Shown piece after piece: positions 1 through 7,688 of a stretch of DNA of 23,948 nucleotides (positions within the stretch are counted from its first letter, which is position 1; every line of letters starts with the position of its first letter). This DNA comes from Bacillota bacterium (GTDB lineage: Bacteria > Bacillota > Clostridia > Christensenellales > Aristaeellaceae): NCBI GenBank assembly GCA_023411175.1, contig JAEYPB010000065.1, positions 1 to 23,948 of the forward strand. Reading direction: 5' to 3'. The notes below the pieces were generated by a model. That model had not been told where the DNA came from, ran no database searches, and saw only the letters and a list, made by a program, of their open reading frames with translations. The position numbers were made by a program, and so were the translations under genes.

Positions 1-1
1 C

Positions 2-229
2 CCCGGAGAGATCCGCCGGATCATCTACACGACCAACACCATTGAGGGCTTCAACCGCCAGCTCCGAAAGGTCACCAAGGCCAAGCCCATCTTCCCGACC
101 GACGACAGCCTCCTGAAAATGCTGTACCTTGCGACGATGGACATCACGAAAAAGTGGACTGGTCGTCGCCAGGATTGGGGCTTGATCCATTCGCAGCTGG
201 AAATCTTCTTCGCCGACCGGCTGCCCTGA
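2..229 (+). CDS. IS256-family (mutator-type) transposase, C-terminal fragment
   Basis: The frame is open from the window edge to TGA at 227-229 and gives 75 residues. It carries the typical IS256-family C-terminal pattern: an IYTTNTIEGFNRQLRK stretch followed by KPIFPTDDSLLKMLYLA and a tail containing W-x-x-I-HSQLEIFF. In this family the last acidic residue of the DDE triad is thought to lie in the TTNxIE segment, so the Glu at about residue 16 of the fragment is the likely catalytic one. The rest of the protein (about 320 residues) lies outside the window, so intactness cannot be judged. The function would be cut-and-paste or copy-out DNA transposition. No frameshift is seen in the visible part. 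Confidence 0.88.
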   Translation, partial: PGEIRRIIYTTNTIEGFNRQLRKVTKAKPIFPTDDSLLKMLYLATMDITKKWTGRRQDWGLIHSQLEIFFADRLP

Positions 230-254
230 CAAGGATCCGGAAAGCACACCCCGA

Positions 255-380
255 CCGTCCAGTCAAGGGCAGGTGAACGGCCGCTTTCGCGTCCGCCCTT
301 GACAAGGTTGCCCGGGTTATGCTACCGTGCAGTCAAGGCGGGTAAGCAGAGCCCTGCTTCCCGCCTCATCCTACAAGCTA
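255..380. repeat. structured repeat, copy 1 (two stem-loops)
   Basis: This 126-bp stretch is a diverged direct repeat of 797-920. It begins CCGTCCAGTCAAGGGCAGGTG and ends CTACAAGCTA. Stem A pairs 262-270 with 295-303 (GTCAAGGGC with GCCCTTGAC, nine perfect pairs). Stem B pairs 336-349 with 354-366 (AGGCGGG, a bulged T, then AAGCAG, against CTGCTTCCCGCCT) with a four-base loop. It lies just after the transposase stop and inside the presumed end of the insertion element. The function is unknown. Confidence 0.7.
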
Positions 381-410
381 CCAATGTATACGTTTTATCA
401 CGTCTTTTCG

Positions 411-437
411 GCTTTACACAAAATCTGGGACTTACCC
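411..437. repeat. probable right terminal inverted repeat of the IS256-family element
   Basis: The sequence GCTTTACACAAAATCTGGG, followed by ACTTACCC, read on the opposite strand starts GGGTAAGTCCCAGATTTTGTG and continues TAAAG. IS256-family ends commonly have a G/C-rich tip followed by TTTGTGTAAA. The position, about 180 bp beyond the transposase stop, is longer than usual. The left end is outside the window, so the pairing of the two repeats cannot be tested here. Confidence 0.45.
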
Positions 438-796
438 ATTCGTCAACGGATTGCACGGAATATTGAACCCATTCAATCGGTTCTGCCCCTGTCAAGTCTA
501 CTTACTTATGCTTTTAATACCCGGAACGATCATCTTATCTTAGGGCGCCATCTTCTTGGCTGGTGTATGGTCCTCGTCGCCGGAACGACGGACAGTATTC
601 CTGGGATGCCAGTACAGTGGCAATACGCTCCCTGCTGGTACCCACTTTGGGCACGAGCATCTGCCGTGCACTGGTTGATCACGTGAATTTCCTTCGGTGT
701 TGTTCTTGGCTCCAACCTCGGCAGTGATGTGCCTTGCGATTTCTCAGGCTGGACTTGTTTACTTCCCCCATCTAAAGGGGCGGGAATATATTCCGT
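438..796. other. non-coding or unrecognised stretch between the two structured repeats
   Basis: About 360 bp between the presumed insertion-sequence end and repeat copy 2. Short open frames exist on both strands but have no convincing ribosome binding site and no recognisable protein pattern. Composition is closer to 50% GC than the neighbouring genes. It may be decayed mobile-element DNA; I recognise no gene in it. Confidence 0.4.
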
Positions 797-920
797 CCGT
801 CCGGTCAAGGGCAGGTGGTGGCTGCTTGCGTATCAGTCCTTGACAAGGTCCCCGAGTTTAGTACCGTGAAGTCAGGGCGGGGACACAGATTTCTGTTTCC
901 CCGCCCCATTCTACGAGCTA
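797..920. repeat. structured repeat, copy 2 (two stem-loops)
   Basis: This is a direct, diverged copy of 255-380, beginning CCGTCCGGTCAAGGGCAGGTG and ending CTACGAGCTA. Stem A pairs 804-812 with 836-844 with one G-U pair. Stem B pairs 875-888 with 893-906 with one mismatch. The fourth pair from the stem B loop is A-T here and G-C in copy 1, a compensatory double change. No transposase lies next to this copy. A perfect 12-bp palindrome GGAATATATTCC at 783-794 sits immediately before it. Confidence 0.68.
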
Positions 921-938
921 AGAAAATCGCTACATATC

Positions 939-967
939 GGGAACCGCCCACGCTGGAGGCTGTTCCC
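939..967 (-). terminator. possible terminator hairpin of the minus-strand sugar operon
   Basis: GGGAAC-C-GCC (939-948) pairs with GGC-T-GTTCCC (958-967): nine pairs with one internal mismatch and a nine-base loop. It lies about 50 bp beyond the stop codon of the last minus-strand gene. The following bases on the minus strand are only moderately T-rich (GATTTTCTT about ten bases later), so it is not a textbook intrinsic terminator. Confidence 0.35.
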
Positions 968-1018
968 TGAAACAATGCCGGAGCGTTGTAGATGCTCAAG
1001 AACACCAGCGATTAAAGA

Positions 1019-2410
1019 TCAGCCGATAACTTCGGTCTCGGCGCCCAGATACTCGCCAAATGCCTTCAGCTCAGAAAGCTGCGCGCCGTAAACCAGCGCC
1101 GAGTGATGTGTTCCGCCCGATTGCGAGTATCGCGGCAGAAATTCGTCGAGCGGGAGAGGAGGCGCCATCCATCCCTGCATTTCATGCTTATACGCGCCAA
1201 ATTCGCGGCCCAAGGGCAGCATTTCGACCGGCGCCAAAGTCATCCGGTATCCGTCGCCCATTGGCGCGAGGTTGACCAGTACGGCTTTCCCGGCCTTCAG
1301 GCACCCGTAAGCGACGGTGGTGTTGCCCGTCGCGTTATAGCGGAACTCCATGTCGACCAGGTGGGGCTGCCACTGGGACAGTGCGAGGTTCATTTCGCCC
1401 ATATGGGAGAGCAGTATGACATCTTTCTGCCAGTCCGGGCAGAACATCTCGGTAAATGTGGTCTCTGGGTAGACGCTTAAAAGCGCGCCGACCATTCCCG
1501 CCGTCAGAACATCTCCTTCGCCCGCATACCCCGCGCCCCGCATCATCGCCTTGGAGAGCTCGACAAAGGGCATTTTGCTGAGGCCAACCTTGTCAACGTT
1601 TAAAAAGTTCACGGTCAGCGCGGTCAGGCGCATATCCTCCATCCAGCGGCGGAGGGCCAAGCCGGAGCGGATAGACTGCTCGTAATTCGCTTCATCACGT
1701 ATTTCGCAGACGAATTGATCCTGGTCATACCGCTTTTCCCGCTCGATCGCATCCGGCTGGACTTCGGCCAAATATTTGACCGAATCCTCCGCCGTGAACG
1801 CCACGACCTGCGCGCCGATGCTGCCCTTCAAGGCTTCCGGCGCGACATAAAAATCGCCCATGCCGTCAAACGATCCGCCCACGGAGCCGATGCGGGCCAT
1901 TGAGAAGGCCTTTGCCGCCGCCGCTGCGCGGCACAGTCCGGCCACCTGCGCGACGACGTCCGAGTGCATCGCATGCCCCGCGCAGATCCGGTAGGGCTTC
2001 CCGCGCTGCCTGAGCAGGTTGCACATGTCCTGCACGCCATGTATACCATGATTCGGCGATATGCAGTTTTCGTACTCCTGCCGCTCGAGCAGGTTGTAGG
2101 TGGGCGTCGTGTCCATGACGATCAGCGGCGCCTTGATTTCCATCAGCGCGTCAATCGATTCCAAGGATGGCGAATAGGCCAGGTGCTGCGTGATGACCGC
2201 ATCTACGTCCGCATCCCGGAACAGGGCGGCCGCCTGGAAAAACTCAGCCTTTACGCGGCATAAGTCCGCCTCCACGATCTCCAGGCCCTCGGCTTCCAGC
2301 ATCTTGATGACGGTTTTCATGTACCGGATCATCGGCTGGCGGTATTGGGGGTTCACATCGTCGTAAAGCTTGATGTACAGCGGCAGAAAACCGATTTTTA
2401 TCGTTCGCAT
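1019..2410 (-). CDS. L-arabinose isomerase-like (AraA/FucI superfamily) sugar isomerase
   Basis: A protein of 463 residues, a little shorter than typical L-arabinose isomerase (about 500). The likely role is metal-dependent aldose-ketose isomerisation in the cytoplasm. The C-terminal half keeps the pattern of AraA metal ligands: Glu298 in GYAGEGD, Glu321 in FTEMF, His336 in LLSHMGE and His435/His436 in SGGTHHS. The order and spacing match the Glu-Glu-His-His set of AraA. The N-terminal 290 residues are more diverged, so the substrate may not be L-arabinose. The start at 2410 is chosen because GAAAGGAAAG precedes it at proper distance; the frame stays open 15 codons further upstream into the preceding gene's end. 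It is the last gene of a leftward operon, 20 bp after the amidohydrolase gene. No aldolase or epimerase follows. Confidence 0.8.
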   Translation of the reverse strand: MRTIKIGFLPLYIKLYDDVNPQYRQPMIRYMKTVIKMLEAEGLEIVEADLCRVKAEFFQAAALFRDADVDAVITQHLAYSPSLESIDALMEIKAPLIVMDTTPTYNLLERQEYENCISPNHGIHGVQDMCNLLRQRGKPYRICAGHAMHSDVVAQVAGLCRAAAAAKAFSMARIGSVGGSFDGMGDFYVAPEALKGSIGAQVVAFTAEDSVKYLAEVQPDAIEREKRYDQDQFVCEIRDEANYEQSIRSGLALRRWMEDMRLTALTVNFLNVDKVGLSKMPFVELSKAMMRGAGYAGEGDVLTAGMVGALLSVYPETTFTEMFCPDWQKDVILLSHMGEMNLALSQWQPHLVDMEFRYNATGNTTVAYGCLKAGKAVLVNLAPMGDGYRMTLAPVEMLPLGREFGAYKHEMQGWMAPPLPLDEFLPRYSQSGGTHHSALVYGAQLSELKAFGEYLGAETEVIG

Positions 2411-2430
2411 CTGATTCACTTTCCTTTCTA

Positions 2431-3519
2431 TTACAGGCCTTTTCCGGCCATCCACCCGGTCAGGTTTTTCCGCGCACTGTCGATCATGCCGCTCGCATTT
2501 AGGTAGAAGACCTTTTCGACATCCCCGCGGGAAAGACCGGCAGTCTGGGCCGCGCGCTTGAAGGAAAGGATTTCTTCGTACATAAACAGCGTCAAGCGTT
2601 TCCCCTCGGCTTCTGAGACCTCCCGCAGGTGCTTGTCCTGACGCGGGTCGCCGTACAATCCCGGCGGGATCAGGTTGATGTAGGTGTCGTTTTCTTCGAT
2701 GCGGCGCATGCGCATGCGCGTCACCGGAAGATCGCTGCCGAACATCGCGTGGTCCGCGCCGACCGATTCCAGCAGTTTTGTCATGGCGGTCTCGCAGGTG
2801 TTGGCGCTGAAGTCAAACATCAGATCAGGCGCCTCGGACAGCACTTCAAACGCGTTCCCAATGTCCGCCGCGCAGTATGCGCGCCCGATGTGTGCCAGGA
2901 TGAGCTTGATGTTCGGGAACCGCCGCTTGATTTCAAGAACCTGCGAGAGGTTGACCGGGTCCTTCAGGCGTCCATTGCGAGGGATGTGCAGCATGACGAT
3001 CAGGCCCATCTGATCGATTTTTTCAAGCTGAGCGGGGGTGAAGAAGTCAAAAATGCGAATTTCGGCCTCCGGCAGGTAGGCGGGCGCGAGATCCAGGTAG
3101 CTTTTGAGCCCGAGGAAGCCGCCGGCAATGATCGCTTTTTCGATTTCCTCGGCCGATTCCTCCGGGTGGGAATAGTACAATGCCGGGAAGCCGGTCGCGC
3201 GCGCGCACAGGCTCATGTACGCATTGTTCCGCTGCAGGCGCTCACGGTTTCCGCCGGTAGAAAACATGAGCGGCACAACCTCCTTTCCCGGAAAAATCAG
3301 ATGGTAGGATTCGATCAGATCTTTCACCGAATCGTCCTTCGCCACCAGACTCGGCCAGGTGACCGTCCGCTTGGCCTCATCCGGGTCGGATGCGCGCGGG
3401 AAGGAGGGATCTTCCACCCACACATGCGTATGGATATCAATCATTTTTTGGGGCAAAAAGTCGCGGATTTGGGTCTCATACACCTCGCGATCATATTCCG
3501 TCAGATGAAACAGCGGCAT
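2431..3519 (-). CDS. amidohydrolase-2 family TIM-barrel metal hydrolase
   Basis: A protein of 362 residues with the sequence marks of the amidohydrolase-2 branch. These are the DIHTH metal motif (Asp28, His30, His32), His178 in LHIP, His210 in LAHIGR and Asp263 in GSDLP. These residues would bind one or two metal ions and activate water. Family members hydrolyse lactones and amides or decarboxylate aromatic and sugar-like acids. In this sugar operon opening a sugar lactone is an attractive guess, but it is only inference. The start at 3519 has AAAGGAGAGG upstream with good spacing; the same frame stays open further upstream inside the kinase gene, without start support. It lies 14 bp after the kinase gene and 20 bp before the isomerase gene, so co-transcription and possible translational coupling are likely. 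Confidence 0.82.
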   Translation of the reverse strand: MPLFHLTEYDREVYETQIRDFLPQKMIDIHTHVWVEDPSFPRASDPDEAKRTVTWPSLVAKDDSVKDLIESYHLIFPGKEVVPLMFSTGGNRERLQRNNAYMSLCARATGFPALYYSHPEESAEEIEKAIIAGGFLGLKSYLDLAPAYLPEAEIRIFDFFTPAQLEKIDQMGLIVMLHIPRNGRLKDPVNLSQVLEIKRRFPNIKLILAHIGRAYCAADIGNAFEVLSEAPDLMFDFSANTCETAMTKLLESVGADHAMFGSDLPVTRMRMRRIEENDTYINLIPPGLYGDPRQDKHLREVSEAEGKRLTLFMYEEILSFKRAAQTAGLSRGDVEKVFYLNASGMIDSARKNLTGWMAGKGL

Positions 3520-3533
3520 GGGTACCTCTCCTT

Positions 3534-5012
3534 TCAAGTTGTCGCGCAATTCATACGCTGAAAGCGCGAAAGGTAAGCATAGTTTCTTTTGTACTGGGCG
3601 AAGAGTGCCTGGTACATTTCCCGGTGGGCGTCGGGGCGGACGATGCGTTCGGACCGGTTGAACAAGCGGACGGCTTCCTCGACCGAAGGATACAGCCCGG
3701 AAGCCGCGCCGGCCAGCGCCGCGGCGCCCATGCAGCCCGCGTCCGCGACCGCCGGAACCGAAATGGAGCAGCCGGCGATATCGGCCATCATCTGAACCCA
3801 GGCGGCGCTGTTGACTGCGCCCCCGGTCATGCAAATCTGTGAACGGCGCGCTGCGCTAAAGTTTTCCATCATCCACGCCGTCTGGAAGCACACGCCCTCC
3901 ATAACCGCCCGCGCCGCGTCCCAGCGCGTGCTTCGCGCGCTCAGGCCGATCAGTGCGCCGCGCAGATCATCGCGGTTTTCCGGACAGGACGACCCCGTCA
4001 GGTAGGGGTAAAACGTCGCGCCGTTTGCGCCCGGAGGAACTTCCCCGATCATATGATCCATCTGAACATAATCCGCTCTTGGCGTAGGCCCCAACGCGTC
4101 ACGGAACCATTCCAGCGCGCCGCCGCCCGACTCGTGAGAATTCAGTTCGCCCCAGAGACCGCGGACCGTATGCCTGCTTACCGAATGATTGTGCGGGCGT
4201 TTCTCGCTGATGCCGACCACGACCCAGCAGGTACCGGTTCCAAGGAGGATATTGCCGCCGCGAATGGCGCCCGCGCCCATCGCGCAGCAGTACTGGTCGT
4301 GTCCGCCGGTAACCAGCAGCGCGTCCCGGGAAATACCCAGCGCATCCGCCGCTTCCTGCGTCAGGCGGCCAACCGTTTCGCCGCTCTCCGCGATTTCCGC
4401 AAGGTGCCCCGGCGTGATGCCAATAGCGGCCAATATATCGGGATCCCAGGCGTTTTTATCAATGTCCGACAGTTGGTTGATCCCCGCGTTGGACGGGTCA
4501 ATCGCGCAGCGCCCGGTCAGGCGCAGACTCATATAATCGGGCACGGACAGAAACTTCCATGCCCTGTTGTACACATCCGCGCGGTTGCGGCGAAGGTTCA
4601 GTATCTGAACCGCGTTGAGCCCGCTGCCCAGGTGCCAGCCGGTCTTCTGGTAGACCGCCTTCGCACCCAGGGTCTCGGCCAGTTCCCTGCGTTCGGCCTC
4701 CCCGCGGCTGTCGTTCCAGACGATGGCGTTGCAAAGCGGCTCGCCCGCGCCGTCCACCGGGACCAACGTCCCGCCCTGCGTGGAGAGAGAGATAGCCGTT
4801 ACATCGCAGGGGCCGTCAATTTGGGATAGCGCGCGGCGGGCGGCCGCCACAAAGGCGTTCCACCAGTCCTCCGGGCGCTGCTCGGACCATCCCTCCCGGG
4901 GGCGCAGGCAGGGATAATCCTCAAACGCGCTGGACGCCAGCGTTCCCCGTTCGTCAAACAGCAGGCATTTTGCACGAGTCGTCCCGATGTCAGCGCCCAG
5001 CACATACCGCAT
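3534..5012 (-). CDS. FGGY-family carbohydrate kinase (xylulokinase-like)
   Basis: A protein of 492 residues, the usual FGGY length. It has the ATPase phosphate-1 motif DIGTT (Asp8 to Thr12), the substrate-side signature VWNDSR (98-103), the catalytic base region TGGHDQYC with Asp239, and the phosphate-2 motif LLGTGTC near 257-262. A glycine-rich adenosine motif (MTGGAVNS) occurs near residue 400. It would phosphorylate a ketose or polyol with ATP in the cytoplasm. The closest general pattern is the xylulokinase/gluconokinase branch, but the substrate cannot be read. The start at 5012 is preceded by GGAGG with good spacing. It follows the AraC-type regulator by 57 bp and precedes the amidohydrolase by 14 bp, which suggests the kinase acts on a product of the same pathway. 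Confidence 0.88.
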   Translation of the reverse strand: MRYVLGADIGTTRAKCLLFDERGTLASSAFEDYPCLRPREGWSEQRPEDWWNAFVAAARRALSQIDGPCDVTAISLSTQGGTLVPVDGAGEPLCNAIVWNDSRGEAERRELAETLGAKAVYQKTGWHLGSGLNAVQILNLRRNRADVYNRAWKFLSVPDYMSLRLTGRCAIDPSNAGINQLSDIDKNAWDPDILAAIGITPGHLAEIAESGETVGRLTQEAADALGISRDALLVTGGHDQYCCAMGAGAIRGGNILLGTGTCWVVVGISEKRPHNHSVSRHTVRGLWGELNSHESGGGALEWFRDALGPTPRADYVQMDHMIGEVPPGANGATFYPYLTGSSCPENRDDLRGALIGLSARSTRWDAARAVMEGVCFQTAWMMENFSAARRSQICMTGGAVNSAAWVQMMADIAGCSISVPAVADAGCMGAAALAGAASGLYPSVEEAVRLFNRSERIVRPDAHREMYQALFAQYKRNYAYLSRFQRMNCATT

Positions 5013-5069
5013 GGTTGCCCTCCGCTCACAATATCTCTTCGGCGGTCCATATGGGCCGCGCCTGTGCCG

Positions 5070-7376
5070 CTATGGTTTTTCCGGGTCGTCTTTGCACTTG
5101 TCCTTCCGGACGATCTGCCCGGGCGTGGCGTTTGCGTAGCGGGCAAAGTTTCGCCTGAATGTGGACAGGCTGATGTATCCCGTGCGCTCGATAACCTCAT
5201 CCATGGACAGGTCCGTCTCGGCCAACAACTGCACCGCCTTCCGAATGCGCGCCTTGTTGATGTATTCGGAGTACGCAATGCCCGTCTGGCTCTTGAACAT
5301 GGCGGATACATAGGACATGGAAACGCCGAAGGAGTCGGCTATGCTGCCGAGCGACAGCATGGAGTTGAACAGGTTGTGCTCAACATATTCCATGATGCGC
5401 TGTTCCAGGCCCACCTGCCGATCGCCGCTTCGATTCCTCACGGCCTCGCAGATCAGGCGGATTGCCTCCTCCAGATACGGTCGCATCGCGGAGATGGACA
5501 TGTTTCTTGGATCACCATGATCGTTCGCGTCGAGTATCTGAGACGGGAGCTCCAGCGAACGGATGGTCTTATGCATCGTGGAGAGCAGGTCGTAATGCAG
5601 GCATGCGGCGTTCTGGCGGCTGAAGCCCGCGTATTCGATGTTTTCGCGAATCACGCGGTCCAGTACGCCGATGGCGGCCGCATCCAGCCCATTCGCCATC
5701 GCGTTGGACAGCGCGATCTCATTGGCGATGGTGTAATTATATTCCGCCGTTGTCTTGATGGGGATCCGGTCGGCCCAGAACACGCCGCCCCGCTCGTTTA
5801 TGGCGCCCCAATTGAGCGCGGCGGAGGCCGATTGCGCTGAAACCGCCAGCTGATCGATCGCGTCCACGATGCCGCCGACGCCGAAACACACCTTTTCGGC
5901 ACCCTGTGCATGGGCGAAGAAGATCGCGCAATCCCCGTTCAGGCGTTGCATGTACGCCTGAAGCGCCTCCTCCAGCTGATAGTTCACGATCAACTGGAAG
6001 CACCCGAAGTCCATCGCGTGGAGGTACACGCATATCGGCAGATCGGACTGCTGCTGTTCCACTGCGGTTGAGAACGCGACGTCCGCCTCCAGGAACACGT
6101 CCCGATCCCCCAACGCGTCCCCCGCTTCATTAAGGCAGCCCAGCAGCGGCAGCCGTACCTCCACCACCCGGAAGGCCGAATAGGGGAAGAATATGCCGTA
6201 GGAAGCCATGCGGGCCTCATCCTCCGGATCGATGCCGCTGCCCGAGAGCATGTTCATTAAGAAGCGTTGCCGGAACAGCGGCTTGGCGGCGTCCAGCTGG
6301 CTCTGGGCGATTTCCCGCTCCTGCTTAAGCAGGCGGATGCCCTCGTCGAGCACCACGAGTTCATTTTGAGCGCCGCCGGCCTGCGGCTCCGCGCCGGCGA
6401 CCTGCGTAGACAGGTTTCGGATCGGCAGATAGTTGCGCTTGGAAAACAGGTACATCGCGACCAGGCAGAGGATTGTGTCGATGACCGCGATGACGAGGAT
6501 GGTCTTGCGCATGGCGTTTTCCGTATCGGCATACTGGCCGGCAGGCACATCCACCTCCAGACGGTACGCTTCACCCTGAAGTGGCACCGTCAGCGTGATG
6601 TCGTCTTCCTCTTTCACCTGGTGCGCGCTGGATATCAGCGCTTTCCCTTTGGCGTCCAGCAGGCGGAAGGCGTCGGCCTTCCCGTCCAGAATATTTCTTA
6701 GGTTCTGCTGGAGGGTGTAGGTGTTGAGCATGATGTTGATCACGCCCTTGGGGCGGTTCCAGTTGCTGTGCATCAGATTTGATATGGCGCTGCGGTAGAC
6801 CAGCGCGCTGAATTCTCTGCCGGAAACCATATACGTCTGGATGCTGAGGCTGCCGTCCTGGCCCGCCTCCAGTGGGAAGAACCGGTACTTCAAGGACGCG
6901 TTTACATCATATTTCTGATATTTCCGCCAATCCGATATGATGGTGAACTGGTTGTACAGTGTGTTGTCTCCGTCGAACACAAAGGCCACCATCGAAATGG
7001 TTGGCGACTGGGTTGTGTATTCTGTCAGGGCAACGCGTATTTTTTCCTTTTCCTCCACCGTCAGGGCGTCGCCCCTGGCGATGTTTTTAAAAAACAGGTC
7101 TTGAAACCATTCGGAGTGTTCCAGCCTGCCTTTGACTAGGGTGATTTCGCTCAGCACATCCTGAACATATTGGCCCGCTTCCTCCATTAGGTTGTCGTAG
7201 CCCCCCTGGTCGATCATCCGGGCCGCGTTCAGGGCCGTTGGGATCAGAAAGGCGAGCAGCACGGAGACAGACAGCAGGAAAATAAAAAAATAGAAGATAA
7301 AGAACTGCCAAAAGATGCTCAATGCCGACGCGATGGGACGCCGTTTCCGCGTGAAGCGTTCCCGTTTCATAGTCAT
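5070..7376 (-). CDS. membrane-anchored AraC-family transcriptional regulator with extracytoplasmic sensor domain
   Basis: About 768 residues. A transmembrane helix lies near 21-45, then an extracytoplasmic region of about 245 residues (Cache-like in size and place), a second transmembrane helix near 291-311, and a long cytoplasmic linker of about 340 residues. The AraC-type double helix-turn-helix ends the protein (about 656-758, with SIADSFGVSMSYVSAMFK and VIERTGYISLSTFRRNF). It is a one-component receptor: sensing outside and DNA binding inside on the same chain, as in clostridial and paenibacillar sugar loci. Three in-frame ATGs lie at 7382, 7376 and 7370. GGAGGG sits one base before the first and seven before the second, so I chose 7376. 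It heads the leftward operon and faces the transporter genes across about 310 bp, so it probably controls both directions. Confidence 0.85.
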   Translation of the reverse strand: MTMKRERFTRKRRPIASALSIFWQFFIFYFFIFLLSVSVLLAFLIPTALNAARMIDQGGYDNLMEEAGQYVQDVLSEITLVKGRLEHSEWFQDLFFKNIARGDALTVEEKEKIRVALTEYTTQSPTISMVAFVFDGDNTLYNQFTIISDWRKYQKYDVNASLKYRFFPLEAGQDGSLSIQTYMVSGREFSALVYRSAISNLMHSNWNRPKGVINIMLNTYTLQQNLRNILDGKADAFRLLDAKGKALISSAHQVKEEDDITLTVPLQGEAYRLEVDVPAGQYADTENAMRKTILVIAVIDTILCLVAMYLFSKRNYLPIRNLSTQVAGAEPQAGGAQNELVVLDEGIRLLKQEREIAQSQLDAAKPLFRQRFLMNMLSGSGIDPEDEARMASYGIFFPYSAFRVVEVRLPLLGCLNEAGDALGDRDVFLEADVAFSTAVEQQQSDLPICVYLHAMDFGCFQLIVNYQLEEALQAYMQRLNGDCAIFFAHAQGAEKVCFGVGGIVDAIDQLAVSAQSASAALNWGAINERGGVFWADRIPIKTTAEYNYTIANEIALSNAMANGLDAAAIGVLDRVIRENIEYAGFSRQNAACLHYDLLSTMHKTIRSLELPSQILDANDHGDPRNMSISAMRPYLEEAIRLICEAVRNRSGDRQVGLEQRIMEYVEHNLFNSMLSLGSIADSFGVSMSYVSAMFKSQTGIAYSEYINKARIRKAVQLLAETDLSMDEVIERTGYISLSTFRRNFARYANATPGQIVRKDKCKDDPEKP

Positions 7377-7688
7377 TCTCATTCCCTCCGGAGCCCGTGC
7401 AGGAACAAAATCGGTTTATGGCTCATCCATATCAATATATGTGATTCTAGCACATGGTGGGTCAAATGCAAAGCCGCCCCGCGGCGCCGGTTAACCGAAA
7501 AAGCCAGCAAAGCCAAGCAAAGTTCAATATTTTACGAAAAAATGGAGCTTAAATTCTGGACATTCGGATGGGTTTTTGTCAGAAAATATGAGAATAAAAA
7601 TAGCCATTGACGTCTGGTGAATAAAAGCGTTAGTCTTCCTGTATCGGGACTGGCGGCGGCCAGCCGGAGCCGAGAGGGAGGAAGGTAC
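7377..7688. promoter_or_regulatory. divergent control region between regulator/catabolic operon and transporter operon
   Basis: About 310 bp of AT-richer DNA with no gene. For the leftward operon a plausible promoter is TTGACC (7460-7465, minus strand) with CATATA at 7436-7441 (18-bp spacer) or TATATT at 7434-7439 (20-bp spacer). A dyad, ATGTG-N7-CACAT (7439-7455), overlaps that promoter. A 10-bp perfect palindrome CGGTTAACCG lies at 7488-7497. The hexamer GCAAAG occurs in direct orientation at 7468, 7507 and 7517; AraC-type proteins often bind direct repeats, but this is not tested. I could not pick a convincing promoter for the rightward operon. Confidence 0.4.

Noticed and set aside
327..808. 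Small open frames on both strands between the structured repeats
   Set aside because: They overlap each other, lack ribosome binding sites and show no protein family pattern. One of them runs through stem B of the repeat.
7439..7455. CRP-type site (TGTGATTCTAGCACA)
   Set aside because: It resembles the E. coli CRP consensus, but the surrounding genes point to Bacillota where CRP/cAMP control of sugar operons is not the rule. It is kept only as an unassigned dyad.
7576..7645. Promoter for the rightward transporter operon (TTGTCA or TTGACG with AT-rich -10)
   Set aside because: Spacers or -10 boxes are poor; no combination was good enough to annotate as a promoter.
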